In this document: positions 7,495 through 16,299 of the stretch, piece by piece
Numbering within the stretch: position 1 is the stretch's first letter
Layout: each line of letters opens with the position of its first letter
Source: an uncultured Flavonifractor sp.
GTDB lineage: Bacteria > Bacillota > Clostridia > Oscillospirales > Oscillospiraceae
DNA: 35,007 bases
Assembly: GCF_944383115.1 (NCBI RefSeq)
Contig: NZ_CALWOJ010000013.1
Span: 1 to 35,007, forward strand
Direction: 5' to 3'
Program-made: the position numbers and the translations under genes
Notes under the pieces: model-generated
Database searches by the model: none
Told to the model about the DNA's origin: nothing
Seen by the model: only the letters and a program-made list of their open reading frames with translations

Positions 7495-9930
7495 ATGAAA
7501 GGCAAGCAGAAACAGCATCCGGCCCCCCAGCAGGCCCCCCGTCTGCGTCGGGACGTACCCCGGGTGAGCGCCGATCCCAATGTGGGCCTCACCATGGCTC
7601 AGGTGCGGGAGCGGCAGCAGAACGGCTGGGCCAACGATCCGGTGGAGTCCCCCACCAAGACGGTGGGGCAGATTGTCCGCGCCAACGTCTTTACCTTCTT
7701 CAATTTCATCTTTGTGGTGCTGGCCGCTCTGCTGATCGTTGTCGGTTCGGTGGAGGACCTGCTGTTCCTGCTCATCGCTATGGCCAATACGGGCATCGGT
7801 ATTTTGCAGCAGCTGCGCTCCAAGCAGACCATCGACAAGCTCAACCTGCTGGCGGCCCCCCGGGCCAATGTGGTGCGGGAGGGGCAGCTGGGCTCGGTGC
7901 CTGCCTCCCATCTGGTGCGGGACGACGTGGCGGAACTCTGCTCCGGCGACCAGATCCCCGCCGACGCCACGGTGCTGGCCGGCCAGGTGCAGGTCAACGA
8001 GGCCCTCATTACCGGCGAGGCCGACGCCATTGTGAAAAAGCCGGGGGATCAGCTGCTCTCCGGCTCCTTTGTGGTGGCGGGCCGCTGCCGGGCCAGGCTG
8101 GATCAGGTGGGGGCCGACTCCTACGCCGCCCGCCTGACGCTGGAGGCCAAAAAGGACGTCACCGTGGGTAAAAGCGAAATGATGTCCTCCCTGGACAAGC
8201 TGATCCGGGTCATCGGCATCCTGCTCATCCCCATCGGCATCGCCCTGTTTGCCAAGGAATACTTTATTGTGGGCCGCACCTTCCGGGAGACGGTGATCTC
8301 CACGGTGGCCGCCCTCATCGGCATGATCCCCGAGGGCCTCTACCTGCTCACCAGCGTGGCTTTGGCGGTGAGCATGATTCGGCTGGCCCGGGGCAAGGTG
8401 CTGGCCCAGGATATGAACTGCATCGAGACCCTGGCCCGGGTGGACGTGCTGTGCGTGGATAAGACGGGTACCATCACCGAACCCCGTATGGAGGTGGGGG
8501 AGGTGGTGTACCTGGACGAGGAAAAGTACGCCGAGACCGAAGTCACCGAGATCCTCAACGCCTTCTATCAGGTCTCCGAGGCGGACAACGACACCGCCCG
8601 GGCCATGCAGAAGAAATTCCACGGGCACTCCCTCTGGCATGCCGAGCGAACCATCCCCTTTACCTCCGCCACCAAGTGGAGCGCCGCCGTCTTTGTGGGC
8701 CACGGCGCCTATGTGGTGGGCGCCCCCGAGTTTATCCTGGGCCCCCGGTACGGGGATCTGAAGGAGCAGGTGGACCCCTGGTCCGCCAAGGGCTACCGGG
8801 TGCTGCTGGCCGCCGAGTATCAGGGCGTGCCCGACCAGACTGGGCTGGACCCCCGGCGGGTGTGTCCCATGGCCCTGGTGATGCTGGCCAACCGGGTGCG
8901 GGAATCGGCCCCCAAGACCTTCCAGTTCTTTGCCGAACAGAAGGTGGCCGTCAAGGTCATCTCGGGGGATAACCCGGTGACGGTGGCCGAGGTGGCCCGC
9001 CAGGCGGGTATCCAGGGCGCGGAGCGATATGTGGATGCGGCAGTGCTGAAAAGCGACGCCGACATGGACCGGGCGGTGCGGGAATTTACCGTATTTGGCC
9101 GGGTCACACCCGACCAGAAGCGCAAACTGGTCCAGGCCCTCCAGCGGGCGGGCCATACCGTGGCCATGACCGGCGACGGCGTCAACGACGTGCTGGCCCT
9201 GAAGGACGCCGACTGCGGCATCGCCATGGCCTCGGGGGCGGAGGCCGCCTGCCACGCCGCCCAGCTGGTGCTGCTCAACTCCGACTTCTCCGCCATGCCC
9301 AAGGTGGTGGCCGAGGGCCGGCGGGTCATCAACAACATCCAGCGGGCCGCCGCCCTCTACCTGGTGAAGAATATCTTCTCCTTCTTCCTGTCCATCATCT
9401 CCCTGTTTGCCACCTTCCCCTACCCGGTGACCCCCCTGCAGATCTCCTTCCTCAGCGCAGTCACCATCGGGGTACCCTCCCTCTTCCTGGCGCTGGAACC
9501 CAACCACGCCCTGGTAAAGGGAAAGTTCCTTACCAACGTGTTCCGGGCGGCCCTGCCCGGCGGCCTTACCGATCTGCTCATCGTACTGGGGCTGGAGGCC
9601 TTCTACCTGGCTTTCGGCTTTACCACCGCCGAACTGTCCACCATGTCCGCCATCCTGCTGGTGTCCATCGGCCTGATGGTACTCTATCAGGTGTGTAAGC
9701 CCTTCGACTGGAAGCGGCGGGTGCTGATGATCGCCATGACCGCCTCCTCTGCGGTGTCCATTATCTGGTTTGGGTCCAGTTTCGGCCTGAGTGAGCTGAC
9801 TGTCCAGTCCTTCCTGGTGCTGGCGGTGTTCCTGGGCCTGGCCTACCCGGTGATGCACGTGCTTTTGAAGGTGTGCCAGTTGGGCGCGCTGCTGTGGGAC
9901 AAGGCCAAAAACCTGGGGCACCGGGAATGA
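7495..9930 (+). CDS. P-type cation-transporting ATPase (CtpE-like)
   Basis: Integral membrane ion pump of 811 residues. It shows an actuator domain with LITGEADA (about 171-178), a TM4 motif IPEGLYLLTSVALAVS, the phosphorylation motif DKTGTIT with D322, a nucleotide-binding domain with KGYRVLLAAEY, and the hinge motif TGDGVNDVLALKDADCG, followed by a C-terminal membrane block. The run from the TM4 motif to LARVDVLCVDKTGTITE is closest to what I recall of mycobacterial CtpE, a Ca2+ exporter, so calcium is a plausible but unproven substrate. No N-terminal heavy-metal-binding domain or CPC motif is present, arguing against copper or zinc. The actuator loop reads TGEA rather than TGES. Start ATG 7495 follows GAGGG; the stop overlaps the acetyltransferase start by 4 bp. 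Confidence 0.9.
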   Translation: MKGKQKQHPAPQQAPRLRRDVPRVSADPNVGLTMAQVRERQQNGWANDPVESPTKTVGQIVRANVFTFFNFIFVVLAALLIVVGSVEDLLFLLIAMANTGIGILQQLRSKQTIDKLNLLAAPRANVVREGQLGSVPASHLVRDDVAELCSGDQIPADATVLAGQVQVNEALITGEADAIVKKPGDQLLSGSFVVAGRCRARLDQVGADSYAARLTLEAKKDVTVGKSEMMSSLDKLIRVIGILLIPIGIALFAKEYFIVGRTFRETVISTVAALIGMIPEGLYLLTSVALAVSMIRLARGKVLAQDMNCIETLARVDVLCVDKTGTITEPRMEVGEVVYLDEEKYAETEVTEILNAFYQVSEADNDTARAMQKKFHGHSLWHAERTIPFTSATKWSAAVFVGHGAYVVGAPEFILGPRYGDLKEQVDPWSAKGYRVLLAAEYQGVPDQTGLDPRRVCPMALVMLANRVRESAPKTFQFFAEQKVAVKVISGDNPVTVAEVARQAGIQGAERYVDAAVLKSDADMDRAVREFTVFGRVTPDQKRKLVQALQRAGHTVAMTGDGVNDVLALKDADCGIAMASGAEAACHAAQLVLLNSDFSAMPKVVAEGRRVINNIQRAAALYLVKNIFSFFLSIISLFATFPYPVTPLQISFLSAVTIGVPSLFLALEPNHALVKGKFLTNVFRAALPGGLTDLLIVLGLEAFYLAFGFTTAELSTMSAILLVSIGLMVLYQVCKPFDWKRRVLMIAMTASSAVSIIWFGSSFGLSELTVQSFLVLAVFLGLAYPVMHVLLKVCQLGALLWDKAKNLGHRE

Positions 9931-10385
9931 GAGCGGCGCTGCGTGCCTACCGTCCGTCGGACTGTCCCGTTCTGGCGGAACTCTTTTATCAGACGGTCCA
10001 TGAGGTGTGCGGACGGGACTATACCCCCGCGCAGCTGGACGCCTGGGCTGACGGCCGGGTGGATCTGGCAGCGTGGGATTCCTCTTTCCAGGCCCATACC
10101 ACGCTGGTGGCGGAGTGGGAGGGCGTCATCGTCGGGTTTGCCGACCTGGCCGACGACGGCTACCTGGACCGGCTGTATGTGCATAAGGATTACCAGGGTC
10201 AGGGCATTGCCACCGCCCTGTGCGACGCGCTGCCTCGCGCCCGTCTCACCCACGCATCGCTAACCGCCCGGCCCTTTTTTGAAAAGCGGGGCTGGCGGGT
10301 GGAGCGGGCGCAGCAGGTGGAGCGGCATGGGGTCAAATTGACCAATTTTGTTATGACACGCTCCCCCTTTCATGGGCTTGCCTGA
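9927..10385 (+). CDS. GNAT-family N-acetyltransferase (YafP-like)
   Basis: Predicted acetyl-CoA-dependent acetyltransferase of 152 residues. The acetyl-CoA binding motif A is seen as LYVHKDYQGQGIATALCDAL, and the C-terminal ASLTARPFFEKRGW plus QVERHGVKLTNFVM block matches the YafP/YjdJ type of small GNAT proteins. ATG 9927 overlaps the ATPase stop (ATGA), so translation is coupled; upstream in-frame ATG 9873 lies inside the ATPase gene and is rejected. Its acceptor is unknown, and the link to ion transport may be operonic only. About 12 bp downstream the promoter of the cobalamin operon begins; no terminator is seen in between. Confidence 0.85.
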   Translation: MRAALRAYRPSDCPVLAELFYQTVHEVCGRDYTPAQLDAWADGRVDLAAWDSSFQAHTTLVAEWEGVIVGFADLADDGYLDRLYVHKDYQGQGIATALCDALPRARLTHASLTARPFFEKRGWRVERAQQVERHGVKLTNFVMTRSPFHGLA

Positions 10386-10396
10386 CAAAAATCGCC

Positions 10397-10425
10397 TTTA
10401 CATTTCCCCTGGAGGCTGATATAAT
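10397..10425 (+). promoter_or_regulatory. Sigma-70-type promoter of the cobalamin operon
   Basis: TTTACA (10397-10402), exactly 17 bp, then perfect TATAAT (10420-10425). The predicted start near 10432 lies about 11 bases before the first paired base of the riboswitch, which strongly supports this site. Confidence 0.72.
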
Positions 10426-10442
10426 AAACGGAGAACTTTATC

Positions 10443-10609
10443 GTATCCGCAGTTGCGGCATTGCCGCGTAAGGGGAAGCCGGTGAAAGTCCGGCGCAGTC
10501 TTACCTCTACTGTAAGCGTGGACGAAGGCGCGAGAACCATTGGCCCATCGGGCTGAGAAGGTGCGCCGGAGGAGGAAGCGCAAGCCAGGAGACCCGCTGC
10601 AGAGGATAC
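10443..10609 (+). ncRNA. Cobalamin riboswitch 1 (upstream of cbiD)
   Basis: Adenosylcobalamin-type aptamer. Conserved blocks in order are GGGGAAGCCGGTGAAAGTCC (10473-10492), GCAGTC with the CTACTGTAA segment (10495-10515), and the B12-box-like AAGCCAGGAGACC (10582-10594). A closing P1 helix can be drawn from GTATCC (10443-10448) with GGATAC (10604-10609), extended by GCGG/CCGC. The aptamer is followed about 48 nt later by a strong terminator, so ligand binding most likely switches off transcription of the cbiD operon. Boundaries are approximate. Confidence 0.9.
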
Positions 10610-10656
10610 CGTATTGCGTAGCTCTGAGGTGGAGAGGTGCGGCATTTTTTCAAAGG

Positions 10657-10691
10657 AAAAAGGCCCTCCCCAGTTTGGGGAGGGCCTTTTT
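10657..10691 (+). terminator. Regulatory intrinsic terminator of riboswitch 1
   Basis: Fifteen-base arms (10657-10671 and 10677-10691), core GGCCCTCCCC/GGGGAGGGCC around loop AGTTT, running into five T residues. It sits between the aptamer and the cbiD ribosome binding site, the expected place for an expression platform. The competing antiterminator pairing could not be assigned with confidence. Confidence 0.85.
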
Positions 10692-10711
10692 GGTTACAAG
10701 GGGGTGCGCCT

Positions 10712-11848
10712 GTGCTGGAACTGTATATCCCGGTGGGGAGCCGGAAGCTGCGCTGCGGCTATACCACCGGCGCCTGCGCCGCCGCGGCCACGGCAGGGGC
10801 GGCCCGTCTGCTGCTGACCGGCGAGCGGCTGCCCGCCGTGACCATCGGAACCCCGGCGGGGGTGACGGTGGAGGTCCCTCTGCTGGAACAGACCGCCGGA
10901 CCCGGCTGGGCCAGCTGCGCCGTGCGGAAGGACGGCGGGGACGACCCGGATGTAACAAACGGTACCCTGATCTTCGCCCGGGTGGAGAAAACCGACGTCC
11001 CCGGCGTGACCATAGACGGCGGCAGGGGGGTGGGCCGGGTGACCCGGCCCGGCCTGGACCAACCGGTGGGCGCCGCCGCCATCAACTCCACCCCCCGGCG
11101 GATGATCGCCGGGCAGGCGGAGGAGGAAGCGGCCCGGGCGGGCTATACCGGCGGGCTGCAAGTCACCATCTCGGTGCCGGAGGGGGAGGCCCTGGCCGCC
11201 CACACCTTCAACCCCCGGCTGGGTATTGAAGGGGGCATCTCCATCCTGGGTACCAGCGGCATCGTCCGCCCCATGAGCGAGGCCGCCCTCATCGACTCCC
11301 TCTACCTGGAGCAGGATATAGCCAAAGCCGCAGGCGTCACCGATCTGCTGGTCACCCCCGGCAACTACGGGGATTCCTTCGCGGAGGGGACTCTGGGCCT
11401 GGACTTGACCCACCGCTGCACTTGCAGCAACTATCTGGGTCACGCCATCGACCACGCTGCCGGGCTGGGCTTCCGATCCTTCCTGCTGGTGGGCCACCTG
11501 GGCAAGCTGATCAAGGTGGCGGCGGGGAACATGAACACCCACTCCAAGGAGGCCGACGGCCGGCGGGAGACCCTCACCGCCCACGCTGCCCTGGCGGGCG
11601 GGAGCCCGGCGCTGCTGAAAGCCCTCTTTGCCTGCCCTACCACCGATGCCGGGGTAGAGCTGCTGAAAGAGGAGGGGCTGCTGAAGCCGGTGATGGCCTC
11701 CATCGCCCAGGCTCTGGAGGAGGTGCTGCACCACCGGGCCGGGCCCGACCTGGCCATCGCGGCGGTGTTCTTCTCCAACCAGTACGGACTGCTGGGCAAG
11801 ACAACAGGGGCGGATAAATTGCTGGCCCTGCATCAACATCAATCGTAG
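10712..11848 (+). CDS. cbiD: Cobalt-precorrin-5B C1-methyltransferase
   Basis: Methylates C1 of the ring after extrusion of the two-carbon fragment in anaerobic B12 synthesis. The 378-residue product starts VLELYIPVGS and shows the family N-terminal block LRCGYTTGACAAAA and the C-terminal block GHLGKLIKVAAGNMNTHS. GTG 10712 is chosen because AAGGGGG lies about 8 bases upstream and because it is the first start after the riboswitch terminator; the in-frame ATG at 10637 would place the start within the regulatory RNA. It is the first gene of the operon. Its TAG stop (11846-11848) lies within a 27-bp palindromic repeat. Confidence 0.93.
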   Translation: MLELYIPVGSRKLRCGYTTGACAAAATAGAARLLLTGERLPAVTIGTPAGVTVEVPLLEQTAGPGWASCAVRKDGGDDPDVTNGTLIFARVEKTDVPGVTIDGGRGVGRVTRPGLDQPVGAAAINSTPRRMIAGQAEEEAARAGYTGGLQVTISVPEGEALAAHTFNPRLGIEGGISILGTSGIVRPMSEAALIDSLYLEQDIAKAAGVTDLLVTPGNYGDSFAEGTLGLDLTHRCTCSNYLGHAIDHAAGLGFRSFLLVGHLGKLIKVAAGNMNTHSKEADGRRETLTAHAALAGGSPALLKALFACPTTDAGVELLKEEGLLKPVMASIAQALEEVLHHRAGPDLAIAAVFFSNQYGLLGKTTGADKLLALHQHQS

Positions 11849-11870
11849 GGGCGACCTTTACGGTCGCCCG
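11844..11870 (+). repeat. 27-bp palindromic repeat, copy 1
   Basis: CGTAGGGGCGACC followed by TTTACGGTCGCCCG. The GGGCGACC/GGTCGCCC arms form a hairpin with a short loop. An inverted copy differing at one base lies at 18721-18747. This copy supplies the TAG stop of cbiD and fills most of the cbiD-cbiF gap, without a T-tract. Confidence 0.85.
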
Positions 11871-11894
11871 CCGATACAGACAGGAGTTTCGATT

Positions 11895-12650
11895 ATGGTA
11901 CATTTCATCGGCGCGGGCCCCGGCGGGGCCGATCTCATCACCGTCCGGGGAGCCAAGCTGCTGGGTGAGGCGGACGTCATTATCTACGCCGGTTCCCTGG
12001 TGAACCCCGCCCTGCTGGACTATAAAAAGGAAGGTTGCCAGGTCTACGACAGCGCCAAGATGACCCTGGAAGAGGTCATTGCGGTCATGAAAGAGACCGA
12101 GGCCAGAGGCGGCACCACCGTCCGGCTCCACACCGGCGACCCCTCCCTGTACGGCGCCCACCGGGAGCAGATGGATGAACTGGACAAGCTGGGCATCCCC
12201 TATGACGTGACCCCCGGTGTGTCCTCCTTCTCAGGGGCCGCCGCCGCCCTCTGCGCGGAGTATACTCTGCCCGATGTATCACAGTCGGTTATCATTACCC
12301 GCATGGCGGGCCGTACGCCGGTACCCGAGGGGGAAGAGCTGCGCAAGATGGCCTCCCACGGCTGCACCATGGTGCTGTTCCTGTCCACCGGCCTGCTGGA
12401 GCAGGTGGAGGAGGAGCTGATGGCGGGGGGCTATGCCCCCGACACCCCGGCGGCCATCGTGTACAAGGCCACCTGGCCGGAGGAGAAGGTGTACCGCTGC
12501 ACTGTGTCCACTCTGGCCAAAACCGCCAAAGAGAACCAGGTCACCAAGACGGCGCTCATTACCATTGGTTATTTTCTGGGGAACGATTACCAACGGTCCA
12601 AGCTGTACGACCCCACCTTTACCCACGAATTCCGGGAGGCCAGCCAGTGA
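11895..12650 (+). CDS. cbiF: Cobalt-precorrin-4 C11-methyltransferase
   Basis: SAM-dependent methylase acting at C11 of the corrin ring. The 251-residue protein has the tetrapyrrole methylase N-terminus HFIGAGPGGADLITVRG, the YAGSLV segment characteristic of CbiF/CobM, TGDPSLYGAHREQM, and the PGVSSFSGAAAAL substrate loop. ATG 11895 follows AGGAG with a 9-nt gap, just after the palindromic repeat. The stop overlaps the cbiG start (GTGA). Full length for the family. Confidence 0.95.
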   Translation: MVHFIGAGPGGADLITVRGAKLLGEADVIIYAGSLVNPALLDYKKEGCQVYDSAKMTLEEVIAVMKETEARGGTTVRLHTGDPSLYGAHREQMDELDKLGIPYDVTPGVSSFSGAAAALCAEYTLPDVSQSVIITRMAGRTPVPEGEELRKMASHGCTMVLFLSTGLLEQVEEELMAGGYAPDTPAAIVYKATWPEEKVYRCTVSTLAKTAKENQVTKTALITIGYFLGNDYQRSKLYDPTFTHEFREASQ

Positions 12651-13636
12651 CGGCGGCCATCATCGCGTTCACCAGCTGGGGGGCGGCCCTGGGCCGTACT
12701 CTGGCCGACGCGCTGGAGGCCACCCTCCATGTGCCCGCCCGGTTCGCCCCTGAGGTGGGAGCGGAGGCCTACGACAGCCTGGAGGGCTGGACGGAAAAAG
12801 CCTGGACCGAGGCGGATGCCCTCATCTTTGTGGGGGCGGCAGGTATCGCCGTCCGGGCCATTGCCCCCCATGTGAAGGATAAATTCACCGACCCCGCCGT
12901 GGTAAGCGTGGACGAGGCGGGGCGGTTTGCCGTCCCCCTACTGTCCGGCCATGTAGGGGGCGCCAATGAGCTGGCCCTGAAAGTGGCCGCACTTACAGGC
13001 GGCCAGGCGGCGGTCTCTACTGCCACCGACGTCAATGGCCTGTTTGCCGTAGATGTGTGGGCCAGAGAGCGGGGCATGGTCATCACCGACCGGGTGCGGG
13101 CCAAGGAGATCTCCGCCGCCCTGCTGGAGGGGAAGGGCGTGGGCTTTGCCAGCGATTTCGGCCACCCCTGCCCGGAAGGGCTGACAGAGGCCCCGGCGGA
13201 ACTGGGAGTGTGGGTCACCTGGAAAACAGGGGCCGGCCCCTTCCCCCGCACCCTGCGTCTGGCCCCCCGAGGGCTGATCCTGGGGATCGGGTGCCGGAGA
13301 GGCACCCCGGCAGAGACCATTGAAGCGGCGGCGGAGGCCGCCCTGTCCGGCTATGAACCCCAGGCAGTGGCCCAGGTGGCCACCATTGATCTGAAACAAG
13401 ACGAGCCCGGCCTGCTGGCCTTCTGCGCCGCCCACAACCTGCCCCTGACCGTCTATTCGGCGGCGGAGCTGGCGGCGGCGGAAGGGAACTTCACCCCCTC
13501 CGACTTTGTAAAAGGAGTCACCGGGGTGGACAACGTGTGCGAGCGGGCGGCGGTATGTGCCGGCGGGGCCATTCTGGTACCCAAACAGGCGAAAAACGGC
13601 GTCACCGTGGCGGTGGCGGGAAGGAAGATTGTATGA
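12647..13636 (+). CDS. cbiG: Cobalt-precorrin-5A hydrolase
   Basis: Opens the delta-lactone of cobalt-precorrin-5A and releases acetaldehyde in the anaerobic route; its presence marks the pathway as cobalt-early. The 329-residue protein has the CbiG N-terminal domain (IFVGAAGIAVRAIAPHVKDK and PLLSGHVGGANELA), a middle segment, and the C-terminal domain with ILGIGCRRGTPAETIE and a terminal GVDNVCERAAVCAGG block. The GTG start overlaps the cbiF stop by 4 bp. Domain content and length are complete. Confidence 0.95.
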   Translation: MTAAIIAFTSWGAALGRTLADALEATLHVPARFAPEVGAEAYDSLEGWTEKAWTEADALIFVGAAGIAVRAIAPHVKDKFTDPAVVSVDEAGRFAVPLLSGHVGGANELALKVAALTGGQAAVSTATDVNGLFAVDVWARERGMVITDRVRAKEISAALLEGKGVGFASDFGHPCPEGLTEAPAELGVWVTWKTGAGPFPRTLRLAPRGLILGIGCRRGTPAETIEAAAEAALSGYEPQAVAQVATIDLKQDEPGLLAFCAAHNLPLTVYSAAELAAAEGNFTPSDFVKGVTGVDNVCERAAVCAGGAILVPKQAKNGVTVAVAGRKIV

Positions 13637-14367
13637 AAGTAACAGTCATCGGACTGGGCCCCGGCGGAGGCGCCGACCTCACCGGCCGTGCCCGGGCCGC
13701 TTTGGAAGGGTGCGACCTCATCGTAGGCTATACCGCCTATATTGAGCTGGTCAAGCCTGATTTCCCTGAAAAAGAGGTGCTGTCCACCGGCATGCGCCGG
13801 GAGGTGGACCGCTGCCGGGCCGCCGTGGAGGCCGCCCTCACCGGCAAAAATGTGGCGGTGGTATGCTCCGGCGACTCCGGGGTGTACGGCATGGCGGGAC
13901 TTATCTACGAGGTGGCCCAGGAGTACGACCCCATTGAGATCGAGGTGGTGCCCGGCATCACCGCCGCCTGCGGCGGGGCCGCCGTGCTGGGCGCCCCCCT
14001 GACCCACGATTTCGCGGTGATCTCCCTGTCCGATCTGCTCACCCCCTGGGAGAAGATCGAGAGGCGTTTGACCGCCGCTGCCCAGGCGGATTTCGTTATC
14101 TGCCTCTACAACCCCTCCAGCAAGAACCGGCCCGACTATCTCCAGCGGGCCTGCGATATCCTGCTGCGGGACAAGGATCCGGACACGGTATGCGGCTATG
14201 TGCGTAACATTGGCCGGGAGGGGGAGACGGCGGTGATGTGTCCCCTGTCCCGGCTGCGGGACACCCAGGTGGATATGTTCACCACCGTGTTCATCGGCAA
14301 CAGCCAGACCAGGTGGCTGGGCGGCAAGATGGTCACCCCCCGGGGCTACCTCCAGCGGGGGGAGTAA
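13633..14367 (+). CDS. cbiH: Cobalt-precorrin-3B C17-methyltransferase
   Basis: Methylates C17 with ring contraction. The 244-residue protein has the methylase N-terminus VTVIGLGPGGGADLTGRA, the diagnostic VVCSGDSGVYGMAGL and the CLYNPSSKNRPDYLQRA segment. ATG 13633 overlaps the cbiG stop (ATGA). No ferredoxin-like or other extra domain is attached, unlike the longer CbiH60-type proteins. Confidence 0.94.
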   Translation: MKVTVIGLGPGGGADLTGRARAALEGCDLIVGYTAYIELVKPDFPEKEVLSTGMRREVDRCRAAVEAALTGKNVAVVCSGDSGVYGMAGLIYEVAQEYDPIEIEVVPGITAACGGAAVLGAPLTHDFAVISLSDLLTPWEKIERRLTAAAQADFVICLYNPSSKNRPDYLQRACDILLRDKDPDTVCGYVRNIGREGETAVMCPLSRLRDTQVDMFTTVFIGNSQTRWLGGKMVTPRGYLQRGE

Positions 14368-14368
14368 G

Positions 14369-15109
14369 ATGGAGGTATTGCTCTTCGGCGGCACCGCCGA
14401 GGGCAGGGAGCTGGCCCGGTGGCTGCTGGATCAGAAGATCCCCACCCTGGTGTGCGTGGCCACCGACTACGGCGAGACCCTGCTCCCCGCTGGGGCGGAG
14501 GCCCATGTGGGGCGCATGGACCGGGGGGAGATGGAGGCTCTGATGACCGCCCGGCCCTTCACCCATGTGGTGGACGCCACCCACCCCTACGCCGTGGAGG
14601 TGACCGCCAACATCAAGACGGCGGCGGAAGGGGCCGGTCTGCCCCTCCTCCGGCTGGTGCGCCAGTCCGATGGGGAGGATTTGTGCCACAAGGCGGAAAA
14701 CATGGCCGGGGCGGCGTATATGCTGGAGCGGCTGCCGGGCAACGTACTGCTCACCACCGGCAGCAAGGAGCTGGATGCCTTTGCCAAGCCCGGCCTGGTG
14801 GAGCGGTGCTATCCCCGGGTGCTGCCCACCCTGGACTCCCTGGATCGCTGCCTGAAGCTGGGTTTTTCGCCCAAAAACATCATCTGTATGCAGGGCCCCT
14901 TTTCCAAGGAACTGAATGTAGCCCTGCTGAAACAATATGACATCAAGACCCTGGTGACCAAGGACACCGGGGGCTACGGCGGGTTCCGGGAGAAGACGGA
15001 GGCCGCCCGGGAGGCGGGGTGCGCCCTGCTGGTGGTGGAGCGGCCCCGGGCTGAGACCGGGCTCACCCTGGAGGAGATCCAGGACAGGTTGAAGGAGGCA
15101 CAGGCATGA
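14369..15109 (+). CDS. cbiJ: Cobalt-precorrin-6A reductase
   Basis: NAD(P)H-dependent reduction of the macrocycle after CbiD. The 246-residue protein has the dinucleotide-binding start VLLFGGTAEGRELARWL, the family signature VDATHPYAVEVTANI, and the late TKDTGGYGGFREKTEAA block. ATG 14369 begins one base after the cbiH TAA, with GCGGGGGGAG upstream. It overlaps cbiET by 4 bp. Confidence 0.94.
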   Translation: MEVLLFGGTAEGRELARWLLDQKIPTLVCVATDYGETLLPAGAEAHVGRMDRGEMEALMTARPFTHVVDATHPYAVEVTANIKTAAEGAGLPLLRLVRQSDGEDLCHKAENMAGAAYMLERLPGNVLLTTGSKELDAFAKPGLVERCYPRVLPTLDSLDRCLKLGFSPKNIICMQGPFSKELNVALLKQYDIKTLVTKDTGGYGGFREKTEAAREAGCALLVVERPRAETGLTLEEIQDRLKEAQA

Positions 15110-16299
15110 AGGTCTATCTCGTGGGCGTGGGTATGGGCAATCCCGGCACCATGACGCTGGAGGCCCTGGAGGCGGTACAGAGCTGTCCCACCCTGGTGGG
15201 CGCCCCCCGGCTGCTGGAGCGTTTTCAGGAGAGCCACACCTGCGTTCCCCTCATCGCCTCCGCCGACATTGCCGAATACATCGAAAAGCAGCAGCAGGGG
15301 CCTGTGGGGGTGCTGCTCTCCGGGGACACCGGTTTCTACAGCGGGGCCAAAAAACTGTGGGCTCTGCTGGGGAACCATGAGGTGGTCACCATCCCCGGCA
15401 TTTCATCCCTCAGCTACTTCTGCGCCAGGCTGCACACCAGCTGGCAGGACGTGAAGATCGTCAGCGCCCACGGCCGCAGTCACAACGTGGTGGGGGAGAT
15501 CCAGCGCAACAGCCGTACCTTCGCCCTCACCGGCGGGGCCACTAAGGCGGAGGACATCTGCAAGGAGCTGACCCGCCGAGGCCTGGGCGGCGTGCAGGTG
15601 TCGGTGGGAGAGCGGCTGAGCTACTCCGACGAGCGCATTGTCACCGGTACCGCGGCGGAATTGGCGGAGCAGTCCTTTGCCGACCTGTCGGTGGTGCTGG
15701 CCGAGAATCCCGACCCGGTGGTGCGGCCCTTCAACTCCCCCGGCCTGCCCGACGGGGCCTTCCTCCGGGGAGACGTACCCATGACCAAGGAGGAGGTACG
15801 CACCCTGGCCATCACCAAGCTGCGGCTGGAGGAGGACAACGTGGTATGGGACGTGGGAGCCGGCACCGGCTCAGTGTCGGTGGAGTGCGCCCTGGCCTGC
15901 CCCGCCGGGCAGGTGTATGCCGTGGAGAAGAAGGAGGAGGCCCTGGCCCTGCTGGAAGAGAACAAGGCCCGGTTCCACACCGGCAATCTGGTGGTGGTCC
16001 CCGGTACCGCCCCGGCGGCCCTGGAGGATCTGCCCGCCCCCCACCGGGTCTTTCTGGGGGGCACCTCCGGGGAGCTGGAGGAGATTTTGCATCTCATCTT
16101 CCGGAAAAATCCCGCCGCCCGGGTGGTGTGTACCGCAGTCACCCTGGAGACAGTGGCTGAGGCCGCCCGGCTCTTTGCCTCCCTGGAGGGGGCGGATATG
16201 GTGCAGGTGTCCGCCACCCGCACCCGGCAGGCGGGCCGGTATCACCTGATGGACGCCCAGAACCCGGTGTGGATTTTCTCCGGGGAGGGACGTGTATGA
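15106..16299 (+). CDS. cbiET: Fused cobalt-precorrin-7 C5-methyltransferase / precorrin-8-forming C15-methyltransferase (decarboxylating)
   Basis: A natural CbiE-CbiT fusion of 397 residues, equivalent to CobL. The CbiE part (about 1-205) has VYLVGVGMGNPGTMTLEALEA, LLSGDTGFYSGAKK and IPGISSLSYF. The CbiT part (about 220-397) begins with MTKEEVRTLAITKLRL and has SAM motif I WDVGAGTGSVSVECA and the FLGGTSGELEEIL segment. ATG 15106 overlaps the cbiJ stop. Such fusions are known in many B12 producers. Confidence 0.95.
   Translation: MKVYLVGVGMGNPGTMTLEALEAVQSCPTLVGAPRLLERFQESHTCVPLIASADIAEYIEKQQQGPVGVLLSGDTGFYSGAKKLWALLGNHEVVTIPGISSLSYFCARLHTSWQDVKIVSAHGRSHNVVGEIQRNSRTFALTGGATKAEDICKELTRRGLGGVQVSVGERLSYSDERIVTGTAAELAEQSFADLSVVLAENPDPVVRPFNSPGLPDGAFLRGDVPMTKEEVRTLAITKLRLEEDNVVWDVGAGTGSVSVECALACPAGQVYAVEKKEEALALLEENKARFHTGNLVVVPGTAPAALEDLPAPHRVFLGGTSGELEEILHLIFRKNPAARVVCTAVTLETVAEAARLFASLEGADMVQVSATRTRQAGRYHLMDAQNPVWIFSGEGRV

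Noticed and set aside
7459-9921. 820-codon open frame on the minus strand
   Set aside because: It mirrors the P-type ATPase gene, has low-complexity His/Gln/Gly-rich composition and no recognisable domain. In high-GC DNA the complementary frame of a real gene often lacks stops.
10453-10648. Direct repeat TGCGGCATT at about 10454 and 10639 as a separate repeat element
   Set aside because: Both copies lie within the riboswitch leader and are more likely part of alternative RNA pairings than an independent element.
10637-10711. ATG 10637 as the start of cbiD
   Set aside because: It would place translation start inside the riboswitch expression platform and encode residues from the terminator hairpin; GTG 10712 has a proper ribosome site.
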